The translations under genes and the position numbers were made by a program. From NCBI GenBank assembly GCA_049281195.1, contig JBAPRR010000284.1, positions 1-30,637 of the forward strand: 30,637 nt of DNA, given 5' to 3'. Source of the DNA: JBAPRR01 sp049281195. Lineage in GTDB: Bacteria > Actinomycetota > Acidimicrobiia > Acidimicrobiales > CAVXTF01. The notes under the pieces are model-generated. The model worked only from the letters and a program-made list of their open reading frames with translations. It was not told the origin of the DNA and ran no database searches. Below, piece by piece: positions 8,352 through 15,398 of the stretch; the stretch's first letter is position 1, and each line of letters opens with the position of its first letter.

Positions 8352-9539
8352 CTACAAGTGCGGAAGGATGATTGAAGGAAGCGGGTGCCGGTAGAGCGCG
8401 GCGGCGTTCTCACAGCACATCTTCCGGAGCTCTGCAGGCGGAAGGTGCCCCCAGTACTCGGAGATGACCTTCTGGGTGTCGGGCCAAGTGCTGTCGCCGT
8501 GGGGATAGTCCACCTCCACCATCACGTGGCCTATGCCGATGCGGTGGCGGGTGTCGATGGTCGACGGGTCGTCGATCGTGCAGAACCAGAAGTTGCGCTT
8601 CAACACGTCTGCGGGGCGGGTCTCCCAGCCGAGCCCGTACCTGGACCGGTCGACGATGTTGTCAAGGCGGTCGAGAAGCATCGCCACCCAGCCGATCCCG
8701 CCCTCGCTCATTGCGATCTTGAGCGTCGGGTATTCAAGTGGGTAGCCGGACCACAGCCATTCGGCGCACGCGGTCAAAGACAGCTGACCGAAGAGCGTTG
8801 CCCCGAGCTGTAATCCCGGGGCACCGGGAGGGGCCGGCATCAACCCGGAGCTGCCCACGTGAAGCGAGACGACGGTGTCGGTATCGACTATCGCCTTGAT
8901 GATCGGGTCCCAATGCTCGCGGTCCCACAAAGACGGAAGGCCGATCTCGTGAGGGCGTTCGGGCAGTGTGACAGATGTGAATCCGCGCTCGGCATTGCGG
9001 CGGATCTCGGCTGCGGCCAGCTCGGGATCCGATAGGTAAGAGATGCCGAGCGGAATGATCCGATCGGGATGGGCCAGGTACCACTCCTCGTAAAGCCAGT
9101 CGTTCCAAGCGCGGATACAGGAGAGACCGAGGTCGCGATCTTTGGCCATGAAAAAGACGCGGCCACAGAATCCCGTTATCTGGGAGGGGAAATTGAGCGA
9201 TGCCCACACTCCGTTTATGTCCATGTCGTGGACGCGGGCGTCGACGTCGTAGCAACCCGGCCGCATCTGGTCGAAACGGAACGGTTCTAGTCCGTAGGTT
9301 TCGGGACGCCTGCCGGCTACGGCGTTCATCCCGACCTGGGTGAAGAACTCCCCTTCGAATTCCCATACCTGGTGGCCCTTGCGGGTCTCGACAATCTTGG
9401 GCGCCCGGTCGGCGAGCTCGGACGGTACCCTTCCCTCGAAGGTGTGGATGGGTTCCACCACGTGATCGTCGACGGAGATGATCGTGGCATGGACATCACG
9501 TGGTGTGGGTTCCGGGAGGAACAGGTCGAGGTCGTCCAT
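8352..9539 (-). CDS. Amidohydrolase family protein (Amidohydro_2 TIM-barrel hydrolase/decarboxylase)
   Basis: 395 residues. Shortly after the N-terminus, SVDDHVVEP stands in the position of the first metal-binding strand; the common DxHxx pattern is present with a D-D-H variation. VSLHVGSSG supplies the second His, and VEVDYPHGDSTWPDT is the C-terminal motif with the catalytic Asp, characteristic of the ACMSD/gamma-resorcylate decarboxylase-like Amidohydro_2 group. Such enzymes hydrolyse or decarboxylate aromatic or carboxylated substrates. The conserved WNDWLYEEW and HPDRIIPLG segments are also typical of actinobacterial members. No clear SD precedes ATG 9539. It sits between an unknown gene (27 bp upstream) and the aldolase (8 bp downstream), so a three-gene operon is likely. 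Confidence 0.88.
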   Translation of the reverse strand: MDDLDLFLPEPTPRDVHATIISVDDHVVEPIHTFEGRVPSELADRAPKIVETRKGHQVWEFEGEFFTQVGMNAVAGRRPETYGLEPFRFDQMRPGCYDVDARVHDMDINGVWASLNFPSQITGFCGRVFFMAKDRDLGLSCIRAWNDWLYEEWYLAHPDRIIPLGISYLSDPELAAAEIRRNAERGFTSVTLPERPHEIGLPSLWDREHWDPIIKAIVDTDTVVSLHVGSSGLMPAPPGAPGLQLGATLFGQLSLTACAEWLWSGYPLEYPTLKIAMSEGGIGWVAMLLDRLDNIVDRSRYGLGWETRPADVLKRNFWFCTIDDPSTIDTRHRIGIGHVMVEVDYPHGDSTWPDTQKVISEYWGHLPPAELRKMCCENAAALYRHPLPSIILPHL

Positions 9540-9566
9540 CAGACCAAAGGCTATCGAGTTGAGCTG

Positions 9567-10361
9567 TCAGCCTTTGCTTTTGAGACCTTTGTAAGCGCGG
9601 TCCCAGAACGATCGTTGCTCGGCCGCGACACCCGACCAACGTTCGATCTCGTTCGAAAGGCTGAGTTGGAGCCACTCGCAGGCCTTCAGCCGGAGAGAGG
9701 GGTCCGCGTTGCTGTCGTAGAGGTCAGAAAGCTTGCCGTAGTCCGGGAGGTCCCGGTATCGCCAGAACCAGAGATCCGGAAGCAGGAAATATTTGACCGA
9801 CCCGAGCAGCACGTCCATCCAATCTTCGAGGTAGTGCCGCATGTGGATCGAAGGGCGAGTCAGATACCAGTCGGCTTGGCGCAGGTCCGCGTTGGTGGAC
9901 GCCATGCATACAGCTTTGTCGTGGACCTCGACTAACTGGCCATTGAGCTCAGGGAGATCTTCACTCGATGCGAAGAGAAAACTGACGCGGGACTCGTCGG
10001 GATAGAAGCCTCTGCCGTCGTACAGGTCGAACGCGATCCCATGCACGGTCGCCTGGGACGCCACGGACGCATCGGCCAGCCGAGGCTGGGGAGCGTGGGG
10101 CGAATTCACGCAGCGGAGCTCTAATCCGTTGAACGATTGGTCGGGATCGCCGAGAACCGACGGATCCTTTGGCGGCTCGTTGAACACGCGGTGATCCACG
10201 AGGATCCTTCCATCGAGTCGAACCTCGTGATGCGTCTGAAGCTTCTGCTCTCCGAATTCGGCGTGCGAAAGCCTTGCAATGGGTTCGAGGAATTCGCATA
10301 ACTGATGCTGGCGTTCCCGGTCCCGGCAACTTCCTCTCCATGTGACTATGACGGATCCCAA
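9567..10361 (-). CDS. Hypothetical protein, first gene of amidohydrolase-aldolase unit
   Basis: 264 residues, no family recognised. It is soluble with no signal peptide, and tryptophan- and tyrosine-rich in the C-terminal half (DWMDVLLGSVKYFLLPDLWF). The N-terminal half has an acidic, beta-looking region with HHEVRLDGRILVDHRVF. The start is TTG at 10361, chosen because GAGGGGAGAG lies directly upstream; the ATG at 10380 is in another frame. It ends 27 bp before the amidohydrolase gene on the same strand, so it is probably the first gene of that operon and may serve the same pathway, for example as an accessory or substrate-handling protein. That role is inference. Confidence 0.65.
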   Translation of the reverse strand: MGSVIVTWRGSCRDRERQHQLCEFLEPIARLSHAEFGEQKLQTHHEVRLDGRILVDHRVFNEPPKDPSVLGDPDQSFNGLELRCVNSPHAPQPRLADASVASQATVHGIAFDLYDGRGFYPDESRVSFLFASSEDLPELNGQLVEVHDKAVCMASTNADLRQADWYLTRPSIHMRHYLEDWMDVLLGSVKYFLLPDLWFWRYRDLPDYGKLSDLYDSNADPSLRLKACEWLQLSLSNEIERWSGVAAEQRSFWDRAYKGLKSKG

Positions 10362-10483
10362 TTCTCTCCCCTCTCGTCATCTGCTCACGATGAAGGCGAA
10401 CGAGAACCGGAGGTGTCACAAATTTGTGTTCGCGGGCTGTCATGATGGCGCCGTGACTTAGCTTCCCGAGTTCCTTCTGACGC

Positions 10484-10504
10484 GGCGCGCAGCTGTTGCG
10501 CGCC
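10484..10504 (+). other. Perfect 8-bp hairpin in the 5' region of the sigma-like gene
   Basis: GGCGCGCA and TGCGCGCC pair perfectly around a 5-nt GCTGT loop. The fold ends 22 bases before the GTG start and close to its SD (AGGGAGGAA, 10512-10520). There is no T-run after it, so it is not a standard terminator. It may influence translation or mark the end of a short leader. Confidence 0.6.
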
Positions 10505-10525
10505 CGTGAAAAGGGAGGAAGCAGG

Positions 10526-11011
10526 GTGGAATTACACGAGGTCTTGGGTCGGGATCTCCACGATCAGCTACGTGCGGTCGGTGACGAAGATGCGGTCCAG
10601 GATGGTTTCGTACGCTTGCTGCGGCATTGCCACGATGTGGCGCCGGAGAATCTGTAGGCGTATTGGTACTCGGCTTCAAAGAACGCTCTGACCGACCGCT
10701 ACCGAAGGTCGTCGGCGGAACGCAGAGCGATCGCCAGATGGTTGGAAGTGGATCCGATCGCCGGCAAAACAAGTAGATGGTCAGAACAGCAGCTACTCGA
10801 TCTCATCTCGCTTGCGGGAGATCTCAGTGGTCGCAGCAGGTTTCTGTTCGCGTTGGAACTCGATGGGACCCGAAAAGTCGCAGACCTCGCCCAAGCTCTC
10901 GGATTGACCGAAGGCGCTACGCGAACCTTGCGTTACCGCACATATCGTCAGCTGAGAGGGGCCCTGTCGAGGCGGTGGAATGAGGCTGCGGAGAAGAGCT
11001 CCGCGGCCTGA
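10526..11011 (+). pseudogene. ECF-like sigma-70 factor interrupted by an in-frame TAG (codon 44)
   Basis: Reading from GTG 10526, with the strong SD AGGGAGGAA six bases upstream, gives 43 codons, a TAG at 10655-10657, then an open frame in the same phase to TGA at 11011 (161 residues if the stop is read as an amino acid). Before the stop, DEDAVQDGFVRLLRHC matches sigma region 2.2. Immediately after it, AYWYSASKNALTDRYRR matches region 2.3/2.4 (usually AxLYRVARNxxxDxxRR). Residues from about 95 on form region 4, with a helix-turn-helix around VADLAQALGLTEGATRTL. The stop falls where families commonly have Lys or Arg (NL-x-AYW), so one base change (for example from AAG or CAG) explains it. Region 2.1 is short, so even the intact form is compact. 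After the stop, restart could occur at TTG 10742, giving only region 4. Read-through, sequence error and recent inactivation cannot be separated here. No anti-sigma gene is adjacent. Confidence 0.75.
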
Positions 11012-11067
11012 CCACAGCAACTTCACAGCCCATTACAAGACCAGACGGTTAGCCAAAACTGGGGGGA

Positions 11068-11100
11068 GACACGAACGGATTCGTCCGCTAGCGTCGTGTC
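11068..11100 (+). other. Nested RNA hairpin with UUCG tetraloop (candidate sRNA or 3' UTR element)
   Basis: The outer stem GACACGA (11068-11074) pairs with TCGTGTC (11094-11100), 7 bp. The inner stem CGGA/TCCG (11076-11079 with 11084-11087) closes a stable TTCG tetraloop, with a 1-nt by 6-nt internal loop between stems. A terminator-like hairpin follows 13 bases later on the same strand. Together they could be the 3' end of the sigma-like transcript or an independent small RNA. I find no convincing promoter directly upstream, so the sRNA reading is speculative. Confidence 0.4.
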
Positions 11101-11113
11101 GCTGCAAACGGAC

Positions 11114-11147
11114 GGGCCCGGTCGGGGGTGGTTTATCGGCCGGGTCC
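11114..11147 (+). terminator. Rho-independent terminator-like hairpin after the sigma-like gene
   Basis: GGGCCCGGTC (11114-11123) pairs over 10 bp, two of them G-U, with GGCCGGGTCC (11138-11147), followed by TTTCGTGT. It is oriented to end plus-strand transcription from the sigma-like gene before the convergent secreted-protein gene. The T-tract is short, as is common in GC-rich actinobacteria. Confidence 0.6.
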
Positions 11148-11157
11148 TTTCGTGTCG

Positions 11158-11192
11158 GAGCCTCAATATCAGAGGCTCAGTTTTAGAGCCTC
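11158..11192. repeat. Three-armed alternating 7-bp inverted repeat between convergent genes
   Basis: GAGCCTC (11158-11164), GAGGCTC (11172-11178) and GAGCCTC (11186-11192) are separated by exactly 7 bases each time (AATATCA, AGTTTTA). The middle arm can pair with either flank, giving two mutually exclusive perfect 7-bp hairpins. The last arm overlaps the stop codon of the minus-strand secreted-protein gene, so the element may act in 3'-end formation for that gene. Confidence 0.7.
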
Positions 11193-12048
11193 ACCCTCCG
11201 TACTGACGCACCGTCGAAGCGGCGATGGTCCACGAATCCCCTGAGAGGATCGCAGTATTCGATCCCGCCGCGGACGGTAGTCCCTTGTCTGTGTCGAGGA
11301 TCTGGTCGAGGACACCGTCGGGTCCACAGTTGTCTGTACCGGGGACGGCGAACGCGTTGTCTACGAGGCTCATGTTCTTGATGCTCGTGATGCCGTCACC
11401 ACTACTCGAAACCGTGCCGACGGTTCCTGATATCGCAGTGTTAGGCCCCGGCGGATCGGTAGTCCCAGTAGTGAGATTCAGAGTCACCGGTGAAGATGCG
11501 TCGCCGATGGTGCAGTCCGCGCCGAGCAGGTTGAGGCTGTTGCTTATCAGAATGTCGAGCGGAAGGACGAGGCCCGCTCCGCTCTCGCTGATCAGATTGA
11601 CAATGCTGACGACCGGCGTGCCCACCAACTGAGGAGTGACGGTGACGGCGATCGGTCCTGAGTCCGGTGCGCCCGGGATTCCGGTTAGTCCACCCGGAAG
11701 TGGAATCGGAGCCGAGGTCAGGGCCTGGGTGCCGTTGTCGGGGAGCACTGCCTTGAAGGTTGCTCCTTTTTGGATCAAACCGAGGGAGATCGTCGAAGGC
11801 GTGGTGGAGCTGACCGTCGTCGACCCGATGTCGAAGGTGGTACTGCTCGTCGACGAGTACAGGCACAGCGTGACTTTGGGATTGTTAAAGGGGCAGTTGG
11901 CGAACTTCTGCAGGTACTTCGGAATGGTCGCCGCGGTGGCCGTTGTGGGAACGGCGACGATGGCGAGCGACGCGGCAGCAAGTGCGACTGCTCCGGTGAG
12001 CACTGCAATCTTCATCCGACCGAATCCAAAGTGACGGGCGAAACGCAC
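11191..12048 (-). CDS. Secreted protein of unknown function
   Basis: 285 residues from GTG 12048, chosen because AAGGGGG lies seven bases upstream. ATG 12015 and an upstream ATG at 12111 are alternatives with weaker support. The N-terminus is basic, followed by a long hydrophobic segment (IAVLTGAVALAAASLAIVAV) and an ATA cleavage region, giving a secretory signal. The mature part begins IPKYLQKFANCPF and is rich in Ser, Thr, Gly and Pro, with about four Cys (CPF, CLYS, ADCTIG, DNCGPDG) and no further membrane segment. The composition suggests a beta-rich extracellular protein, but no family is recognised. It is convergent with the sigma-like gene. A 14-bp palindrome sits about 42 bases upstream of the start. 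Confidence 0.75.
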   Translation of the reverse strand: MRFARHFGFGRMKIAVLTGAVALAAASLAIVAVPTTATAATIPKYLQKFANCPFNNPKVTLCLYSSTSSTTFDIGSTTVSSTTPSTISLGLIQKGATFKAVLPDNGTQALTSAPIPLPGGLTGIPGAPDSGPIAVTVTPQLVGTPVVSIVNLISESGAGLVLPLDILISNSLNLLGADCTIGDASSPVTLNLTTGTTDPPGPNTAISGTVGTVSSSGDGITSIKNMSLVDNAFAVPGTDNCGPDGVLDQILDTDKGLPSAAGSNTAILSGDSWTIAASTVRQYGG

Positions 12049-12089
12049 GAAGGAACCCCCTTTTGAGCCCAATCCCAGCGAATTTGCAC

Positions 12090-12103
12090 TTACCCGCGGG
12101 TAA
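12090..12103. promoter_or_regulatory. 14-bp perfect palindrome upstream of the secreted-protein gene
   Basis: TTACCCGCGGGTAA is self-complementary and lies 42-55 bases upstream of the GTG at 12048, in a position suited to an operator or an activator site. The surrounding sequence to 12322 is noncoding and contains an AT-rich dyad (ACAACA...TGTTGT, near 12232-12251). The regulator is unknown. Confidence 0.45.
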
Positions 12104-12322
12104 CTTCTCATAAACCTTCGTGGGAGCGGTTTCCCTCAAGGGCCGCCCAACGCCCCATCCAACGCTGTGACCAGGATCTTCTCCCAAGCTGTCAGTCCTG
12201 TCAGGCCGAAAAAAGCCCAAAACGCTTAATCACAACAATAATTGGTGTTGTTAAAGCTTTAAGCCGACCACGACGATCGGATGGGGCCGGACACGCCGGC
12301 AGTGACGAAAAGGGTGGTTGGT

Positions 12323-12427
12323 ATGTCGAAATGGAAGCAGATATCCGCCAAGCTCGTCCCGGTTATCTCCGCTGGTGGGCTTGCGGCCCTCGCCGCTGTT
12401 CTGTCTGCCACCGGTAAGTGGGGCTGA
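12323..12427 (+). CDS. 34-residue small ORF, possible membrane or leader peptide
   Basis: ATG 12323 to TGA 12427, preceded by AAGGGTGG at a workable spacing. The peptide starts MSKWKQISAK, has an uncharged core of about 20 residues (LVPVISAGGLAALAAVLSAT) long enough for one membrane or amphipathic helix, and ends GKWG. It is followed 10 bases later by a strong terminator-like hairpin, so it looks like its own short transcription unit or an attenuator leader. It overlaps the possible GTG start (12418) of the GGDEF-EAL gene. There are no runs of one amino-acid codon, so classical amino-acid attenuation is unlikely. No family is recognised. Being so short, it could be a chance ORF. Confidence 0.5.
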   Translation: MSKWKQISAKLVPVISAGGLAALAAVLSATGKWG

Positions 12428-14523
12428 CACCTGAAGATGGCCCCGGGGAATATCCCCGGGGCCGTATATCTTTTAGGGGGCGCTTAGGTTCGATATCCCC
12501 GCTGCACGTCTATCTCGCGTGCGTGATGGCGGCGGGAGCTTTCGCCCTTTTCGTCGACACCTCGTCTGTGCGGTTGCCGAGTCTCACGACTCACGAGGCG
12601 ATCGTGACAGTGGTGTTGGCGATCGGGGTGATCGTCGGAGAACTGCTGCCCATGACCCTTCGCCGGGGTTACAAGGTTGAGACGTACACGCTCTCGGGTA
12701 CCGCGACCATCGCACTCATCATCACGGGACCGATCTGGGTGGCGGCCCTCGCACAGATAAGCGCGGGAGTCGTCGACGACATCCGGTGCAAGCGCTCACC
12801 GCAGAAACTCGGCTTCAACGCGTCCCAGTACGCAATCGGGATGACGGCATCGCGCGCTGTCTATGCGCTGTTGTCGAGGCAGTCGATCACCGGATCCACT
12901 CCGCACTTCGCGCCCGGAGACCTTCCGGCCGCGCTTGGCGCGGCATTCACCTTCTTCTTCATGAACGTGTGCCTCGTGGCGATGGTCAACGCCGTCGCGG
13001 AAGGAAAGCCACTTTTCAGCTGCATCTGGCCCTACTTCAGAAGCGAGTTCACTATCGCTCTGACGTTGCTCGCGCTCGCTCCTGTCGCTCTGGCCGGCCT
13101 CAACTTTTCGCTGGCCACCCTGCCTCTGTGCATTCTTCCGGTACTGGCTGTCAGCGGGGCGTTGAAAGCGGCCAACCGCGAGCTTCTCGCTATGCACGAC
13201 TCGCTCACGGGACTACCGAACAGATCGCTCCTTTTGGAACACGCCGAGAAGGCACTGCGAGACAGAGACGAGGGTTTCGTCGCGCTGCTCTTCATCGACC
13301 TCGATCACTTCAAGCAGGTGAACGACGCCATGGGGCATCCCGTCGGCGACGAACTGCTGCGCGTTGTCGGGGAACGGCTGGGCGCCGTTGTCCGAGACGA
13401 GGACTTCGCCGCCCGCCTCGGCGGAGACGAATTCGCAGTGCTCTGCGAGGAGCTTCCGGATGTGGAGACCGCCCTTGCACTCGCAAACCGTCTTTCGAGC
13501 GCTCTATCCGGACCGGTCATCCTCCAGGGTGTCAGTCTCCACGTGGAGGCGAGCGTCGGAGTCGCACTGAGCCCGACCCACGCCGACGAGGTGGACGTGC
13601 TGCTCCAACGCGCCGACGTCGCGCTCTACCAGGCGAAGGCACTGGGTCCCGGATCGGTGGTTCTCTACGACCACTCTTACGACCACAACTCGATCGAGCG
13701 CCTGACTCTCATGGCGCAGCTCAGAAGCGGTCTCGAAACCGAGCTGGTCCTGCACTACCAACCAAAGTGCAGGCTTTCGGACGGCGAGATTGTGGGAGTC
13801 GAGGCATTGGTCAGATGGCAACATCCGACCCTCGGGCTCATGGCACCTCCGGGGTTCCTGACGGCTGCCGAAAACACAGGCCTGATGATGCCGCTGACCC
13901 TGCAGGTGCTCCGCCAGGCGATGACCCAGTGGCGCACATGGCACGAAGATGATCTCGACCTGACGATGTCGGTGAACATCTCGGCGCGCAACATCCAGCT
14001 CGATCTCCCGTTACATCTGGGCATTCTCCTCGAGGAGATCGGAATGTCGGGAGAGTCGCTCCTCCTCGAAGTGACAGAGAGCGCTGTCATATCGGATACA
14101 GAAGAAGCGGGAAGGGTGATAACCGAGCTCAGGAAGATGGGTGTGCGAATCTCCATCGACGATTTCGGGACGGGGCACACCTCGCTCGCATACATGAAGG
14201 ATCTGTCCGCATCGGAAGTGAAGATCGACCAGTCGTTTGTGCGCACCTCCGCCGACAGCCCGCGTGACGCTGCGTTCGTCAGGGCGGCGGTCGAGCTCGG
14301 GCGCAGTCTCGGGATGCAGGTGGTCGCAGAAGGCGTGGAGACGCCCGAGGTGCTGAGGGTGCTGTCGAGCGTCGGCTGTGACCTGGTGCAGGGACACCTG
14401 ATACTCCCACCCGTCCCGGGAGACGAGCTGGCGGTGTGGTCGCGGAGCTCGCACTCATGGTCGCGCACGAGGACCAGCGAGTCTGTAACGGAGTACCTCG
14501 AACTCGAGGAGTCCTTCAAGTGA
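12418..14523 (+). CDS. Membrane GGDEF-EAL protein (c-di-GMP synthase/phosphodiesterase)
   Basis: Up to 701 residues. Residues about 28-250 form a membrane domain of about six or more segments with a LGFNASQYAIGM stretch, followed by a GGDEF domain with GGDEF at 335-339. An RDED I-site lies five residues before it. The EAL domain has EAL at 462-464, plus NISARN, LEVTES, DDFGTGHTS, KIDQSF, AEGVE and QGH motifs; most phosphodiesterase residues are kept. Both activities are therefore plausible. The start is unresolved. GTG 12418 has no SD and puts the terminator-like hairpin inside the gene. CTG 12502 would keep the first membrane helix, whereas GTG 12523 and ATG 12526 would cut it. The coordinate given is the longest form. 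The gene is translationally coupled to the DUF5317 gene downstream. Confidence 0.9.
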   Translation: MGLTPEDGPGEYPRGRISFRGRLGSISPLHVYLACVMAAGAFALFVDTSSVRLPSLTTHEAIVTVVLAIGVIVGELLPMTLRRGYKVETYTLSGTATIALIITGPIWVAALAQISAGVVDDIRCKRSPQKLGFNASQYAIGMTASRAVYALLSRQSITGSTPHFAPGDLPAALGAAFTFFFMNVCLVAMVNAVAEGKPLFSCIWPYFRSEFTIALTLLALAPVALAGLNFSLATLPLCILPVLAVSGALKAANRELLAMHDSLTGLPNRSLLLEHAEKALRDRDEGFVALLFIDLDHFKQVNDAMGHPVGDELLRVVGERLGAVVRDEDFAARLGGDEFAVLCEELPDVETALALANRLSSALSGPVILQGVSLHVEASVGVALSPTHADEVDVLLQRADVALYQAKALGPGSVVLYDHSYDHNSIERLTLMAQLRSGLETELVLHYQPKCRLSDGEIVGVEALVRWQHPTLGLMAPPGFLTAAENTGLMMPLTLQVLRQAMTQWRTWHEDDLDLTMSVNISARNIQLDLPLHLGILLEEIGMSGESLLLEVTESAVISDTEEAGRVITELRKMGVRISIDDFGTGHTSLAYMKDLSASEVKIDQSFVRTSADSPRDAAFVRAAVELGRSLGMQVVAEGVETPEVLRVLSSVGCDLVQGHLILPPVPGDELAVWSRSSHSWSRTRTSESVTEYLELEESFK
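12437..12465 (+). terminator. Strong terminator/attenuator-like hairpin between small ORF and GGDEF-EAL gene
   Basis: GGCCCCGGGG (12439-12448) and CCCCGGGGCC (12454-12463) form a perfect 10-bp stem around AATAT, extended by one U-G and one A-U pair, and followed by ATATCTTTTA. This is the most terminator-like fold in the window. It lies inside the longest possible reading frame of the GGDEF-EAL gene, which makes either that start or simple termination questionable. Confidence 0.75.
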
Positions 14524-15179
14524 TAATCGTCTTTTGCTGCCTTGTCGTGTTCACAATAGAAGCTGCTTTTTTGAGAGGCAGGATCTCGCGCCTTTTGAAG
14601 GTGCGGTTGAAGGGCTTCTATCTGGTGTGGGCCGCGCTGATTGATCAGATCCTCGTCATCTCGGTGTTACCGGCCAGGCCCCACCTCATCTTGGACGTCG
14701 CCAACCTGGCCTCCTATCTGGCTGCGGCCGTCTTCTTGTGGATGAACAAGCGCGTTCCCGGCGTGCTATTCCTCGGAGCGGGCGGTGCGATGAACCTTGT
14801 CGCCATCGTGGCCAACGGAGGAACGATGCCGGCGAGCCGGAATGCATTGCGCGCATCGGGGTGGCGGCCAGAGCCAGGTCACTTCGTGAACTCGGGTGTT
14901 GTCGCCCATCCGAAAGTTGCATTCCTCGGTGATGTCTTCGCCACGCCGAGATGGTTTCCTTTCCACGACGTGTTCAGCGCAGGTGACATCGTCATCGTTG
15001 TCGCCGTGGCATGGCTCGTCTACCGCACGTGTACGAAACAGACCGAAGACAACGAGGGAGCTCCGGTCCAACAGGTTCGGGGGGACCAATCGGCGCTGCA
15101 GGACATCGGACTGGAAGACACAGTTCTTTTCCGCGGCCGCCTGACCGCCTCTTCGTTTCACCAGTCCCCTGCCGGGTAA
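14520..15179 (+). CDS. DUF5317 family membrane protein
   Basis: 219 residues from GTG 14520, whose start overlaps the TGA of the GGDEF-EAL gene (GTGA). GAGGAG lies eight bases upstream, so the two genes are very likely translationally coupled. The first approximately 90 residues carry several hydrophobic segments and basic RGRISRLLKVRLKGF. A characteristic NLVAIVANGGTMPAS segment follows, and after an FLGD motif a further membrane segment (IVIVVAVAWLVYRT) precedes a polar tail. The NGG(x)MP motif is the hallmark of DUF5317, whose function is unknown. Stable coupling to a c-di-GMP enzyme suggests a role in its signal sensing or output, which is inference. Confidence 0.82.
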   Translation: MIIVFCCLVVFTIEAAFLRGRISRLLKVRLKGFYLVWAALIDQILVISVLPARPHLILDVANLASYLAAAVFLWMNKRVPGVLFLGAGGAMNLVAIVANGGTMPASRNALRASGWRPEPGHFVNSGVVAHPKVAFLGDVFATPRWFPFHDVFSAGDIVIVVAVAWLVYRTCTKQTEDNEGAPVQQVRGDQSALQDIGLEDTVLFRGRLTASSFHQSPAG

Positions 15180-15398
15180 CTGGCAGGAGAGAGACGGTCC
15201 GCCGAGCGGCTTGTTCACGACCGCCGTGTGCGTGCATTGTGCGTCGCCGGGCAGATTCTGATGTACCTGCCGAAGGACGTGGTGACGCTGCTCGTGACCA
15301 GGCCAACACGTGGCCGGGCGACGACGGATCAACCCGCAGCCGATCGCCGTCGCACAACAACGAACGGCCGGCGAGGGCTGTGCCGAAAGGAGGCCGTT
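15180..15398. other. Intergenic region, no gene seen
   Basis: 219 bases between DUF5317 and the Rho_N-like gene. It holds a short dyad around the DUF5317 stop (CCTGCC/GGCAGG) and, at its 3' end, the strong SD AAAGGAGG (15386-15393) that fixes the next start. No RNA gene or clear promoter was recognised. Confidence 0.5.

Noticed and set aside
10458..10772. 104-codon minus-strand ORF opposite the sigma-like gene
   Set aside because: The sigma motifs on the plus strand explain the region; the ORF is Arg/Pro-rich with no SD.
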